From Rossellomorea sp. BNER (GTDB lineage Bacteria > Bacillota > Bacilli > Bacillales > Bacillaceae_B): DNA of 60,995 bases. Every line of letters begins with the position of its first letter. The first letter of the stretch is position 1. The notes beneath the pieces were generated by a model, which was not told where the DNA came from, did not search any database, and saw only the letters and a program-made list of their open reading frames with translations. The DNA is taken from contig JANAVG010000021.1 in assembly GCA_024213275.1 (NCBI GenBank), forward strand, positions 1-60,995, given 5' to 3'. This document shows positions 1 to 8,406 of the stretch, piece by piece. A program made the position numbers and the translations under genes.

Positions 1-64
1 TACCCCACGAGGATCTGAAAGAGAGAAGCGGACGAAGAGATCCGAAGCTCATCGGAAGCCGTAG
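1..64. other. Non-5S sequence joined to a 5S rRNA 3' end
   Basis: These bases occupy the place where the 5' half of 5S rRNA should be, but do not resemble it. A normal Bacillus 5S begins with a strand that pairs with the 3' end (gccaggc) and has the conserved ccgaacacggaagttaag segment, and neither is present. No coding or RNA function is recognised. A chimeric contig edge or misassembly next to a multicopy rRNA operon is the simplest explanation; a really broken 5S gene is possible. Confidence 0.6.
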
Positions 65-118
65 CCAGCGCCAATGGTAGTTGGGGGATCCCCCTGTGAG
101 AGTAGGACATTGCCAGGC
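65..118 (+). rRNA. rrf: 5S rRNA, 3' part only
   Basis: The segment from ccagcgccaatggtagt through ccccctgtgagagtaggac to gccaggc matches the 3' half of Bacillaceae 5S rRNA, including the ggggg/ccccc helix. It is the last gene of an upstream rRNA operon that lies outside the window. Only about 54 of roughly 116 nucleotides are recognisable. An intrinsic terminator follows within about ten bases. Confidence 0.85.
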
Positions 119-125
119 AAATAGG

Positions 126-158
126 AAAAGAGTAGCCCGAGAAGGTTACTCTTTTTTT
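126..158 (+). terminator. Intrinsic terminator of the upstream rRNA operon
   Basis: A stem aagagtagcc / ggttactctt with one G:U pair and a short loop is followed by a run of seven T. It lies just after the 5S end. Confidence 0.85.
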
Positions 159-299
159 GTGTTTAAAATATAAAATTCGCAAGGCTGTCCTTTAAAGTGT
201 TTTGTAGAAGCAGTAGCCCCAATGATCTTTAGTGTATTTAGATAATAAAAAGATTATGTACAGGATAAATTAACAAAAAAGAATAATAGGAGCCATATA

Positions 300-749
300 A
301 TGAAAAAATATGTTCTAATATTAGTGATAATAGGTACATTTTTTATATATCCAAAACAAACAAACGCAGTTTCGATACCATGTAGTATGATCTTGCATAC
401 AATGGATAATAGTTATCCAAATGCTAAAGGGGCAGCATTAATCTATAAGGTGAAATTGACACCGAGCTTTCCACGGACAAGTATTAGCATTCACGCTCTT
501 CATCTTCCAGAACCTTCTTCCTTGGGAAATTACGATAGTTATGAAGGATTCGCATATATTCCTGAGGTAATTAGTTGGCGCTTTAGTCTTTATCCTACTC
601 CGGAAGAGTTCGCCCCTACATGGGCAGGTAGATTTGACTTAATTACAGCAGAAATGGAAAATGTTGAAGTGCAAGTTCGCCTTACTAATTTAAAGACAAA
701 AAAATTAGGACCAAGTATTTTAACAAATAATATTAAATACTGTGATTGA
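300..749 (+). CDS. Putative secreted protein of unknown function
   Basis: I do not recognise this 149-residue protein. Residues 1-23 look like a signal peptide: MKK, a hydrophobic stretch, then a likely cleavage after TNA. The mature part would be about 126 residues with two cysteines (near 28 and 148), placed so that a disulfide could join the ends, and several aromatic and proline residues. A Shine-Dalgarno-like taggag precedes the ATG by about 7 bases. It stands alone between an rRNA operon and ctsR, where B. subtilis has no equivalent that I recall. No transmembrane anchor, lipobox or sorting motif is seen. A real gene is likely, but its role is unknown. Confidence 0.6.
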   Translation: MKKYVLILVIIGTFFIYPKQTNAVSIPCSMILHTMDNSYPNAKGAALIYKVKLTPSFPRTSISIHALHLPEPSSLGNYDSYEGFAYIPEVISWRFSLYPTPEEFAPTWAGRFDLITAEMENVEVQVRLTNLKTKKLGPSILTNNIKYCD

Positions 750-925
750 TACCTTGAAGTGAAAAAATGATGTGGGTAAAATGTTGGAAACAACTTAATC
801 ATTTCGTCAAATACGAAAGAATCATTTTTTTGACTATAGTTTTAATCATATTTAATCATAAAATGTAAACAGAAAGGTTTAGAATTAGCAGGAATGTGGG
901 AAACTTTTTAAGGCAGACTATTCAA

Positions 926-955
926 TTGCCAACTGGAGATTATTTATTGTATAAT
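926..955 (+). promoter_or_regulatory. Sigma-A promoter of the ctsR operon
   Basis: TTGCCA (926-931), an 18-base spacer and a perfect TATAAT (950-955) form a good sigma-A promoter. Transcription would start near 962, inside the CtsR operator. Confidence 0.8.
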
Positions 956-958
956 TAA

Positions 959-981
959 CGTCAAATATAGTCAAAGTCAAA
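959..981 (+). promoter_or_regulatory. CtsR operator (heptad direct repeat)
   Basis: CtsR binds tandem A/GGTCAAA heptads separated by three bases. Here cGTCAAA (959-965), TAT, AGTCAAA (969-975) fits that rule, and a third GTCAAA (976-981) follows directly. The site covers the predicted transcription start, so bound CtsR would repress its own operon. Confidence 0.85.
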
Positions 982-996
982 TGAGGAGGAGGACTG

Positions 997-1458
997 ATGA
1001 GAAATATTTCCGATATCATTGAAAGTTACCTAAAAAATGTTTTAGAGGCAACTGGCAGTGAAATAGTAGAAATAAAGAGAAGTGAGATTGCTGATAAGTT
1101 TCAATGTGTCCCCTCACAAATCAATTATGTTATTAATACACGTTTTACGATAGAAAGAGGATATATGGTTGAGAGTAAAAGAGGGGGTGGTGGGTATATT
1201 CGTATCATGAAAGTGAAATCTCATGATCAAGCCCATCTTATTGACCATCTCCTGGCCTTATTCTCACACCGAATACCGCAAGCAGCAGCAGTCGATGTAA
1301 TTTCTCGACTTGTAGAAGAGAACGTGATCTCCCCAAGAGAAGCCAAGATTATGATTAGTGTGATGGATCGATCGGTTATATACATGGATTTGCCTGAACG
1401 TGATGAGCTTCGGGCAAGGATGTTAAAAGCGATGTTAGTAACATTGAAATATAAATAA
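997..1458 (+). CDS. ctsR: Transcriptional repressor CtsR
   Basis: CtsR represses class III heat-shock genes (clp genes and its own operon) and is inactivated by heat. The 153-residue length fits the family. An N-terminal winged helix-turn-helix is followed by the glycine-rich wing loop GGGGYIRI (glycines 63-66), which is the known intrinsic heat sensor in Bacillus CtsR. The C-terminal part is the dimerisation region targeted by McsB. The gene heads ctsR-mcsA-mcsB-clpC with a strong ggaggagga ribosome site. The operator just upstream indicates autorepression. The identification is secure from sequence and context. Confidence 0.97.
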   Translation: MRNISDIIESYLKNVLEATGSEIVEIKRSEIADKFQCVPSQINYVINTRFTIERGYMVESKRGGGGYIRIMKVKSHDQAHLIDHLLALFSHRIPQAAAVDVISRLVEENVISPREAKIMISVMDRSVIYMDLPERDELRARMLKAMLVTLKYK

Positions 1459-1473
1459 AGGGAGAGAGAATGA

Positions 1474-2016
1474 ATGAATTGTCAGGAATGTAACGAAAGG
1501 CCTGCAACTCTCCATTTTACAAAGGTGGTTAACGGGGAAAAAACGGAAGTCCATTTTTGTGAAGGATGTGCCCAAGGAAAGGGCGAGATGTTTATGTTTG
1601 GTAGCAGTCCTGGTTTTTCAGTAAACAACTTACTTGCTGGTCTATTTAATATGAATGCAGCTATGCAGAAGCCTACAGAAGAACCTTTTTCATCAAATAG
1701 TGTTCTTCAATGCAGTAAATGTAAAATGACTTTTGATAAATTTGTAGAGGTTGGCCGCTTTGGGTGTGCGCACTGCTATGAAACTTTTAAAGATTACCTT
1801 GATCCAATTTTAAAACGGGTCCATAGTGGAAATGTTGAACATCATGGTAAGATCCCAGAAAGAATTGGTGAAGAAATCCATGTAAAAAAGAAAATCTTGC
1901 AGTTAAAAGCCCATCTAAAAGAGTTAATTCAACAAGAAGAGTTTGAAAAAGCAGCGGAAATTCGAGACGAAGTACGTTCCCTTGAAAAGAACATAAAAAA
2001 TGGGGGGGGACAGTAA
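1474..2016 (+). CDS. mcsA: McsA, activator of the McsB arginine kinase
   Basis: McsA is a zinc-binding partner that activates the protein arginine kinase McsB and helps regulate CtsR. This 180-residue protein has the expected CxxC pairs: C3/C6, C29/C32, C80/C83 and C98/C101. A C-terminal UVR-type helical segment (about 140-175) has the EEFEKAAEIRDE pattern. ATG at 1474 is chosen over the one at 1470 because it gives the canonical MNCQEC start. It lies 15 bases after ctsR, and its stop overlaps the mcsB start by one base, implying translational coupling. Confidence 0.96.
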   Translation: MNCQECNERPATLHFTKVVNGEKTEVHFCEGCAQGKGEMFMFGSSPGFSVNNLLAGLFNMNAAMQKPTEEPFSSNSVLQCSKCKMTFDKFVEVGRFGCAHCYETFKDYLDPILKRVHSGNVEHHGKIPERIGEEIHVKKKILQLKAHLKELIQQEEFEKAAEIRDEVRSLEKNIKNGGGQ

Positions 2017-3095
2017 TGTCTATGGAGAAGTTTTTGAACCAGGCTGTGAGCTCATGGATGAGTGAAGAGGGTCCTTATTCTGATATTGTTTTAAGTACGA
2101 GAATTCGATTAGCTAGAAACTTAAGAGATTATTTATTTCCAACTCTCTTTACTTCTGAAGAAGCGAAACAGATCGTTGATGGAGTTCAGCACTTCCTAGA
2201 AGAACAGTTAATAGATAATAATAAACCAGAGTTTTTGTTGATGGATGAGTTGCAATCTCTCCAAAAAAGAGTACTTATGGAGAAACACCTTATTAGCCCG
2301 AACCTAATAGAAAGATCAAGACACGGCGCTGTCATATTATCTGATAATGAGGATATTAGTATTATGATCAACGAAGAGGATCATTTTCGAATACAATGTT
2401 TGTATCCTGGTTTACAGCTTACTGAAGCATTACAAAAAGCTGAAGAAATGGATAATTGGTTAGAAAGTAAATTTGATTTTGCTTTCCATGAAAAACGTGG
2501 ATATTTAACAAGCTGCCCTACAAATGTTGGTACTGGACTTAGGGCTTCAGTAATGATTCATCTTCCGGGTCTCGCGCTTACAAATAAAATGAATAAATTT
2601 ATTCCTGCTATCAATCAATTAGGGTTGGTTGTTAGAGGAATTTATGGGGAAGGTAGCGAAGCATTAGGTAATATCTTTCAGATTTCTAATCAAATGACAT
2701 TAGGGAAATCAGAAGAAGATATAGTAGATGATTTATTAGGTGTCGTTAAGCAGTTAATTGCACAGGAACAAGCTGCCCGAGATGCATTAGTGAAAACCTC
2801 AAACATACAATTAGAGGACAGGGTGTTTCGTTCCTATGGCGTACTTGAAAATTGCCGAATTATAGAGTCGAAGGAAGCAGCAACTTGTTTATCAGATGTA
2901 AGATTGGGAATTGATTTAGGTTATATAAGAAATATTTCTAAGAATATATTAAATGAACTCATGATTTTAACTCAACCGGGATTTCTTCAACAATATTCAG
3001 GAGGACCATTAAATCCAAATGAAAGAGATATAAGAAGAGCGACTTTAATTCGAGCAAGACTTAATCTTGAGAATCAAACAAGTGAGGAGGAGTAG
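2016..3095 (+). CDS. mcsB: Protein arginine kinase McsB
   Basis: McsB phosphorylates arginines on misfolded proteins, marking them for ClpCP degradation, and phosphorylates CtsR during stress. The 359 residues form an ATP:guanido phosphotransferase domain. STRIRLARNL near residues 27-36 and TSCPTNVGTGLRAS near 165-178, including the family cysteine C167, are visible. The start overlaps the last base of mcsA, and clpC begins two bases after the stop, so stoichiometry with McsA and ClpC is probably set by coupling. A second in-frame ATG six bases downstream is an alternative start. Confidence 0.97.
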   Translation: MSMEKFLNQAVSSWMSEEGPYSDIVLSTRIRLARNLRDYLFPTLFTSEEAKQIVDGVQHFLEEQLIDNNKPEFLLMDELQSLQKRVLMEKHLISPNLIERSRHGAVILSDNEDISIMINEEDHFRIQCLYPGLQLTEALQKAEEMDNWLESKFDFAFHEKRGYLTSCPTNVGTGLRASVMIHLPGLALTNKMNKFIPAINQLGLVVRGIYGEGSEALGNIFQISNQMTLGKSEEDIVDDLLGVVKQLIAQEQAARDALVKTSNIQLEDRVFRSYGVLENCRIIESKEAATCLSDVRLGIDLGYIRNISKNILNELMILTQPGFLQQYSGGPLNPNERDIRRATLIRARLNLENQTSEEE

Positions 3096-3097
3096 TT

Positions 3098-5542
3098 ATG
3101 ATGTTTGGTCGATTTACTGAAAGAGCACAGAAAGTATTAGCTTTAGCACAAGAAGAGGCAATTCGCCTCTCTCACAACAATATTGGTACAGAGCATATTC
3201 TATTAGGGCTTGTAAGGGAAGGAGAAGGGATTGCAGCGAAAGCTCTAACCGCATTAGGTTTAAGTCCTGAAAAAATTCAAAAAGAAGTAGAGGGCTTAAT
3301 TGGAAAAGGGAAAGAGCAGGCACAAACGATTCACTATACTCCAAGAGCTAAAAAGGTAATTGAACTTTCAATGGATGAAGCTCGTAAATTAGGACATTCT
3401 TATGTTGGAACAGAACATATTCTCCTAGGCTTAATTCGTGAGGGAGAAGGTGTAGCTGCTCGAGTTCTGACAAATCTTGGAGTTAGTTTGAATAAAGCGA
3501 GACAACAGGTTCTTCAACTACTTGGAAGTAGTGAAGCAAGTAATCATCAAGGTGGCTCTAATGCTAGTGCCAATACTCCAACCCTTGACAGTCTAGCAAG
3601 AGATTTAACATCAATTGCCCGTGAAGGAAGTTTAGATCCGGTTATCGGACGAAGTAAAGAAATTCAAAGGGTAATTGAAGTCCTAAGTAGAAGAACCAAG
3701 AATAATCCTGTGCTTATTGGAGAGCCAGGTGTAGGGAAGACAGCCATTGCCGAAGGATTAGCGCAACAAATTGTCTCTAATGAAGTTCCAGAAATACTAA
3801 GAGATAAACGAGTGATGACTCTTGATATGGGTACAGTAGTGGCTGGAACAAAATATCGTGGGGAATTTGAAGATCGTTTGAAAAAAGTAATGGATGAAAT
3901 TCGTCAGGCAGGAAATATCATTCTTTTCATTGATGAACTTCATACACTCATTGGAGCCGGTGGAGCAGAAGGAGCCATAGATGCTTCTAACATTTTAAAA
4001 CCTTCCCTTGCACGTGGTGAATTACAGTGTATTGGAGCAACAACGCTTGATGAATATCGTAAATATATTGAGAAAGATGCAGCTCTTGAAAGAAGATTCC
4101 AGCCTATTCAAGTCGATGAACCTACACCAGAAGAATCAGTTCAAATCTTAAAAGGGCTACGCGATCGTTATGAAGCCCATCATAGAGTATCAATTACAGA
4201 CGAGGCGATTGATGCGGCTGTTAAGCTTTCGGACCGTTATATCTCTGATCGTTTCTTACCAGATAAAGCGATTGACTTAATTGATGAAGCAGGTTCGAAG
4301 GTGCGTTTACGTTCCTATACGACTCCACCGAATTTGAAGGAACTTGAAATCAAACTCGAGGAAATTCGTAAGGAAAAGGATGCTTCTGTTCAAAGTCAAG
4401 AATTCGAAAAAGCTGCATCATTACGAGATACTGAGCAGCGCTTGCGTGAAGAGCTAGAAGAAACGAAGAAAACATGGAAAGAGAAACAAGGCCAAGAAAA
4501 CACAGAGGTAAGTGTTGAAGATATTGCGAAGGTAGTCTCTAGCTGGACAGGAGTACCTGTTTCTAGACTTGCACAAACAGAAACAGAGAAATTGTTAAAG
4601 CTTGAAGAGATACTCCATTCAAGGGTCATCGGTCAAGAGGAAGCAGTGATCGCAGTGTCCAAAGCCGTTAGACGTGCCCGCGCAGGTTTAAAAGATCCAA
4701 AGAGACCTATTGGTTCGTTTATCTTCCTAGGGCCAACAGGGGTAGGGAAAACCGAACTTGGTCGTGCACTAGCTGAAGCAATGTTTGGTGACGAGGATGC
4801 CATGATTCGAATTGATATGTCTGAATATATGGAGAAGCATTCAACATCTAGGCTCGTTGGTTCTCCACCTGGATATGTTGGATATGAAGAGGGTGGCCAA
4901 TTAACGGAAAAGGTAAGAAGGAAGCCTTACTCTGTTATCCTATTAGATGAAATTGAAAAAGCTCACCCAGATGTGTTTAATATATTGCTGCAGGTGTTAG
5001 AGGATGGTCGTCTAACCGACTCTAAAGGACGTACAGTTGACTTTAGAAACACAGTATTAATCATGACATCAAACGTTGGAGCAGAAGCACTTAAACGAAA
5101 TAAACATGTAGGATTTAATATTGGTGATGACCAACATGATTATAAAGATATGAAAGGAAAAGTAATGGAAGAGCTGAAGAAAGCATTCCGTCCTGAATTC
5201 CTGAATCGTATCGATGAAACGATTGTGTTCCATTCTCTAGAAAAATCACACTTAAAGCATATCGTTTCACTTATGTCTAATCAGCTGACCAAACGCTTAC
5301 AAGAACAAGACATCGAGCTTATGCTTACAGAAGACGCCAAGGATAAGATTGCGAACGAAGGGTACGATCCTGAATATGGTGCGCGTCCGCTTCGTCGTGC
5401 GATACAAAAACATATTGAAGATCGACTTTCAGAGGAGCTGCTGAAAGGGAAAGTGTTAACAGGTCAAAGCGTGGTGATTGACGTGGAAGATAATGACTTT
5501 ACCGTCAAAATAAAAGAGGCCAGTTCAACGGTTTCTTCATAG
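3098..5542 (+). CDS. clpC: ATP-dependent Clp protease ATPase subunit ClpC
   Basis: ClpC is the AAA+ unfoldase that feeds arginine-phosphorylated and adaptor-bound substrates to ClpP. The 814 residues show two N-terminal Clp repeats (about 1-145), a first AAA domain with Walker A GEPGVGKT near 208, a UVR/coiled-coil linker near 420-460, and a second AAA domain with GPTGVGKT near 545. The C-terminal D2-small domain has GARPLRR. It is the last gene of the ctsR operon. An adjacent ATGATG leaves a one-codon ambiguity at the start. A strong terminator follows. Confidence 0.98.
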   Translation: MMFGRFTERAQKVLALAQEEAIRLSHNNIGTEHILLGLVREGEGIAAKALTALGLSPEKIQKEVEGLIGKGKEQAQTIHYTPRAKKVIELSMDEARKLGHSYVGTEHILLGLIREGEGVAARVLTNLGVSLNKARQQVLQLLGSSEASNHQGGSNASANTPTLDSLARDLTSIAREGSLDPVIGRSKEIQRVIEVLSRRTKNNPVLIGEPGVGKTAIAEGLAQQIVSNEVPEILRDKRVMTLDMGTVVAGTKYRGEFEDRLKKVMDEIRQAGNIILFIDELHTLIGAGGAEGAIDASNILKPSLARGELQCIGATTLDEYRKYIEKDAALERRFQPIQVDEPTPEESVQILKGLRDRYEAHHRVSITDEAIDAAVKLSDRYISDRFLPDKAIDLIDEAGSKVRLRSYTTPPNLKELEIKLEEIRKEKDASVQSQEFEKAASLRDTEQRLREELEETKKTWKEKQGQENTEVSVEDIAKVVSSWTGVPVSRLAQTETEKLLKLEEILHSRVIGQEEAVIAVSKAVRRARAGLKDPKRPIGSFIFLGPTGVGKTELGRALAEAMFGDEDAMIRIDMSEYMEKHSTSRLVGSPPGYVGYEEGGQLTEKVRRKPYSVILLDEIEKAHPDVFNILLQVLEDGRLTDSKGRTVDFRNTVLIMTSNVGAEALKRNKHVGFNIGDDQHDYKDMKGKVMEELKKAFRPEFLNRIDETIVFHSLEKSHLKHIVSLMSNQLTKRLQEQDIELMLTEDAKDKIANEGYDPEYGARPLRRAIQKHIEDRLSEELLKGKVLTGQSVVIDVEDNDFTVKIKEASSTVSS

Positions 5543-5548
5543 ATAATA

Positions 5549-5584
5549 GAGGTACGCGTGATGGTATTCGCGTACCTCTTTTTA
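5549..5584 (+). terminator. Intrinsic terminator after clpC
   Basis: A perfect 10-bp stem, gaggtacgcg / cgcgtacctc, with a 10-base loop is followed by TTTTT. It separates the ctsR operon from radA. Confidence 0.9.
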
Positions 5585-5635
5585 TATCTATTTTCAAGAT
5601 GGGGTCATAAGAGAAATGAATAAAAGTGATATTGA

Positions 5636-5664
5636 TTGAAACCATTACGGAAAACAGTTACAAT
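5636..5664 (+). promoter_or_regulatory. Putative sigma-A promoter of radA-disA
   Basis: TTGAAA (5636-5641), 17 bases, TACAAT (5659-5664). It lies between the clpC terminator and radA and would give those genes their own transcription. Confidence 0.55.
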
Positions 5665-5731
5665 CATCTCAAAAAAAGAATTCTAGTAGAAACGTTAACA
5701 TACTATAGATAAGGTAGAGAGGACGTTTAGT

Positions 5732-7108
5732 GTGGCAAAAAAGAAAACAAAGTTTATGTGTCAATCTTGTGGATATGAATCGGCAAAGTGGATGGGAAGA
5801 TGCCCAGGGTGCGGCGAGTGGAATACGATGGTGGAAGAAGTAGAGATCACAGGAAAACAACCTAAAGGAGCCTTTATACATAGTTCTTCTAAAACCCCTT
5901 CAAAACCTGAAAAGTTAATTTCTGTCGAATCAAAAGAAGAACCCCGAGTCCTTACACAATCAAAGGAATTAAACAGAGTATTAGGCGGGGGTGTCGTTCC
6001 GGGGTCCCTAGTGCTAATCGGTGGGGATCCTGGTATTGGAAAATCCACCCTTTTACTTCAGGTATCCTCTCAGCTGGCAGCCGTTAAGCACAAAGTGTTA
6101 TATATCTCTGGAGAGGAATCCATTAAACAAACGAAACTAAGAGCAGACCGTTTGGAAATCAAGGCAGAGGATTTATATATTTACGCTGAAACCAATCTGG
6201 AACCCATTTCGCAAACGATAGAATCTCTATCTCCCGACTTTGTTATTGTAGACTCCATACAAACGGTTTTTCACCCAGAAGTCACATCAGCACCTGGTAG
6301 TGTATCACAGGTGAGAGAGTGTACTTCCGAACTGATGAGAATTGCAAAAACGAAGGGAATTGCTGTATTTATTGTCGGGCATGTTACTAAAGAAGGGTCA
6401 ATTGCCGGCCCCCGATTGTTGGAGCATATGGTGGACACCGTTTTATACTTTGAAGGAGAGAGGCACCACTCGTATCGTATCCTTAGAGCGGTAAAGAACA
6501 GGTTCGGATCGACAAATGAGATGGGTATTTTTGAAATGAAAGAATTAGGCCTGGAGGAAGTAGAAAACCCGTCTGAAATTTTTTTGGAAGAACGATCACA
6601 AGGAGCGGCTGGTTCGACTGTTGTGGCATCAATGGAAGGAACAAGACCTGTTCTTGTCGAAATACAAGCATTAATTACTCCAACTAGCTTTAACAATCCA
6701 AGAAGAATGGCTACAGGAATAGACCAAGCCCGTGTGTCCCTTATTATGGCTGTTCTTGAAAAGAGGGCAGGAATGCTTTTACAACATCAAGATGCCTACT
6801 TAAAAGTCGCTGGAGGGATGAAATTAGATGAACCGGCAGTTGATTTAGCCGTTGCCGTCAGTATTGCATCCAGTTTTAGAGATCAAGCATCTGATGCACA
6901 AGACTGTATTATTGGCGAAGTAGGATTAACAGGGGAAATACGAAGGGTGTCAAGAATCGAACAGCGTGTTCAGGAAGCTACAAAGCTAGGCTTTAAGAGG
7001 GTTATCATTCCTAAAAACAATATTGGCGGGTGGAAAATTCCTACTGGTATTGAAATCATCGGAGTAACAAATATTAACGAAGCGTTAAAGTGCGCATTAG
7101 GAGGATAG
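5732..7108 (+). CDS. radA: DNA repair protein RadA (Sms)
   Basis: RadA is a RecA-like ATPase and DnaB-like helicase that helps process recombination intermediates. The 458-residue protein has an N-terminal zinc motif (C10, C13, C24, C27), Walker A GGDPGIGKST near residue 96, the RadA-specific KNRFG motif near 253, and a C-terminal Lon-protease-like domain without protease function. The start is GTG, preceded by gtagagagga. The gene directly precedes disA, whose activity RadA is known to modulate in B. subtilis. A terminator and a promoter separate it from clpC. Confidence 0.97.
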   Translation: MAKKKTKFMCQSCGYESAKWMGRCPGCGEWNTMVEEVEITGKQPKGAFIHSSSKTPSKPEKLISVESKEEPRVLTQSKELNRVLGGGVVPGSLVLIGGDPGIGKSTLLLQVSSQLAAVKHKVLYISGEESIKQTKLRADRLEIKAEDLYIYAETNLEPISQTIESLSPDFVIVDSIQTVFHPEVTSAPGSVSQVRECTSELMRIAKTKGIAVFIVGHVTKEGSIAGPRLLEHMVDTVLYFEGERHHSYRILRAVKNRFGSTNEMGIFEMKELGLEEVENPSEIFLEERSQGAAGSTVVASMEGTRPVLVEIQALITPTSFNNPRRMATGIDQARVSLIMAVLEKRAGMLLQHQDAYLKVAGGMKLDEPAVDLAVAVSIASSFRDQASDAQDCIIGEVGLTGEIRRVSRIEQRVQEATKLGFKRVIIPKNNIGGWKIPTGIEIIGVTNINEALKCALGG

Positions 7109-7113
7109 AGTGG

Positions 7114-8187
7114 ATGGAGGATAAGAAAACTGTAGAAAAATCGATGTCCGATATCTTGCAATTTGTTGCTCCCGGCTCTCCCATAAGGGAAGGGATTGAT
7201 AATGTTTTACGTGCTAATACGGGAGGGCTGATTGTTGTAGGGTATAACGAAAAAGTAAGATCACTCATGGATGGAGGATTCCATATCAATAGTGTATTTT
7301 CTCCTAGTTATTTATACGAATTAGCGAAGATGGATGGGGCTATTATCCTCAATGATGCTGGAAGTAAAATAATCCTTGCAAATGCCCAGCTTGCTCCAGA
7401 TGCTACCGTACCATCTTCAGAAACAGGCATGCGTCACCGTACGGCAGAACGGGTAGCCAAACAAACAAAGGCTCTTGTTATTGCGATTTCACAGAGAAGA
7501 AATGTCATTACATTGTATCAAGGTAATTTTCGATATGCATTGAAAGATATTTCCGTAATTTTAACTAAAGCAAATCAAGCGATTCAAACCTTAGAAAAGT
7601 ATAAAGTCGTATTGGATCAAAGCATTTCTAATTTATCCGTGATAGAGTTTGAAGAGCTGGTAACGTATAGTGATTTACTTCAAGTGCTACATCGATTTGA
7701 AATGGTGCTTAGAATAAAAAATGAACTTTTGACCTATTTAAGTGAGTTAGGGACAGAAGGCAGATTGATTCGCCTTCAAATGAATGAACTATTATCGGAT
7801 ATTGAGGAAGAGGCCATGCTGATCATTCGTGATTATGCTAGTGAAAGAAATGTTAAGCCATTTGAAATATTATATAAGTTTCAGGAATTGGTTCATTCTG
7901 AAGTTTTGGATGATATGGTTCTTTTAAAATTGCTCGGCTACAATGGCTACATTCATTTGGATGACGGTATTTGCCCAAGAGGATATAGAGTACTGAATAA
8001 GATTCCACGCTTGCCTATCGTCATTATTGAAAACCTAATTACATCCTTTACAATTTTACCTAATGTGGTAAAAGCAACAGTAGAAGAATTAGATGAGGTT
8101 GAAGGGATAGGAGAGGTTCGGGCCCGTAAAATCAAACAAGGTCTAAAGCTTATAAAAGAGCAAATATTTGCAGATCGCCAGCTGTAG
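7114..8187 (+). CDS. disA: DNA integrity scanning diadenylate cyclase DisA
   Basis: DisA condenses two ATP to c-di-AMP and scans DNA for branched structures, reporting genome integrity before sporulation. The 357 residues contain the N-terminal DAC domain with DGA (74-76) and RHR (107-109) catalytic motifs, a helical linker, and a C-terminal helix-hairpin-helix DNA-binding domain (VEGIGEVRARKI). I chose ATG 7114 because AGGAGG at 7099-7104 gives 9-base spacing. A GTG at 7090 would overlap radA and place the ribosome site inside the gene. Confidence 0.96.
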   Translation: MEDKKTVEKSMSDILQFVAPGSPIREGIDNVLRANTGGLIVVGYNEKVRSLMDGGFHINSVFSPSYLYELAKMDGAIILNDAGSKIILANAQLAPDATVPSSETGMRHRTAERVAKQTKALVIAISQRRNVITLYQGNFRYALKDISVILTKANQAIQTLEKYKVVLDQSISNLSVIEFEELVTYSDLLQVLHRFEMVLRIKNELLTYLSELGTEGRLIRLQMNELLSDIEEEAMLIIRDYASERNVKPFEILYKFQELVHSEVLDDMVLLKLLGYNGYIHLDDGICPRGYRVLNKIPRLPIVIIENLITSFTILPNVVKATVEELDEVEGIGEVRARKIKQGLKLIKEQIFADRQL

Positions 8188-8359
8188 GGTATTGTTAGAA
8201 CTTAAGTAGTATGATAAAATATAATTTTTTCAAAAAATTGACAATGAACTTTAAAAGTGATAGCCTTGCAACAAAGGGACTATACCCCATTTTAATTATA
8301 CTGATATAACAAATACATTTCTTTTCTGTTACATTCAAAAAATATTCTCTTTTCACACG

Positions 8360-8386
8360 TTTCAAAAATAGGAAATTGTTTATAAT
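8360..8386 (+). promoter_or_regulatory. Possible promoter of yacL
   Basis: A perfect TATAAT (8381-8386) lies 20 bases before yacL. The best -35 candidate, TTTCAA (8360-8365), is only 15 bases away, so the promoter is uncertain. The rest of the 219-base gap after disA is AT-rich with no terminator that I can see. Confidence 0.35.
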
Positions 8387-8406
8387 GATTAGAAGGAGGT
8401 GAGGGG

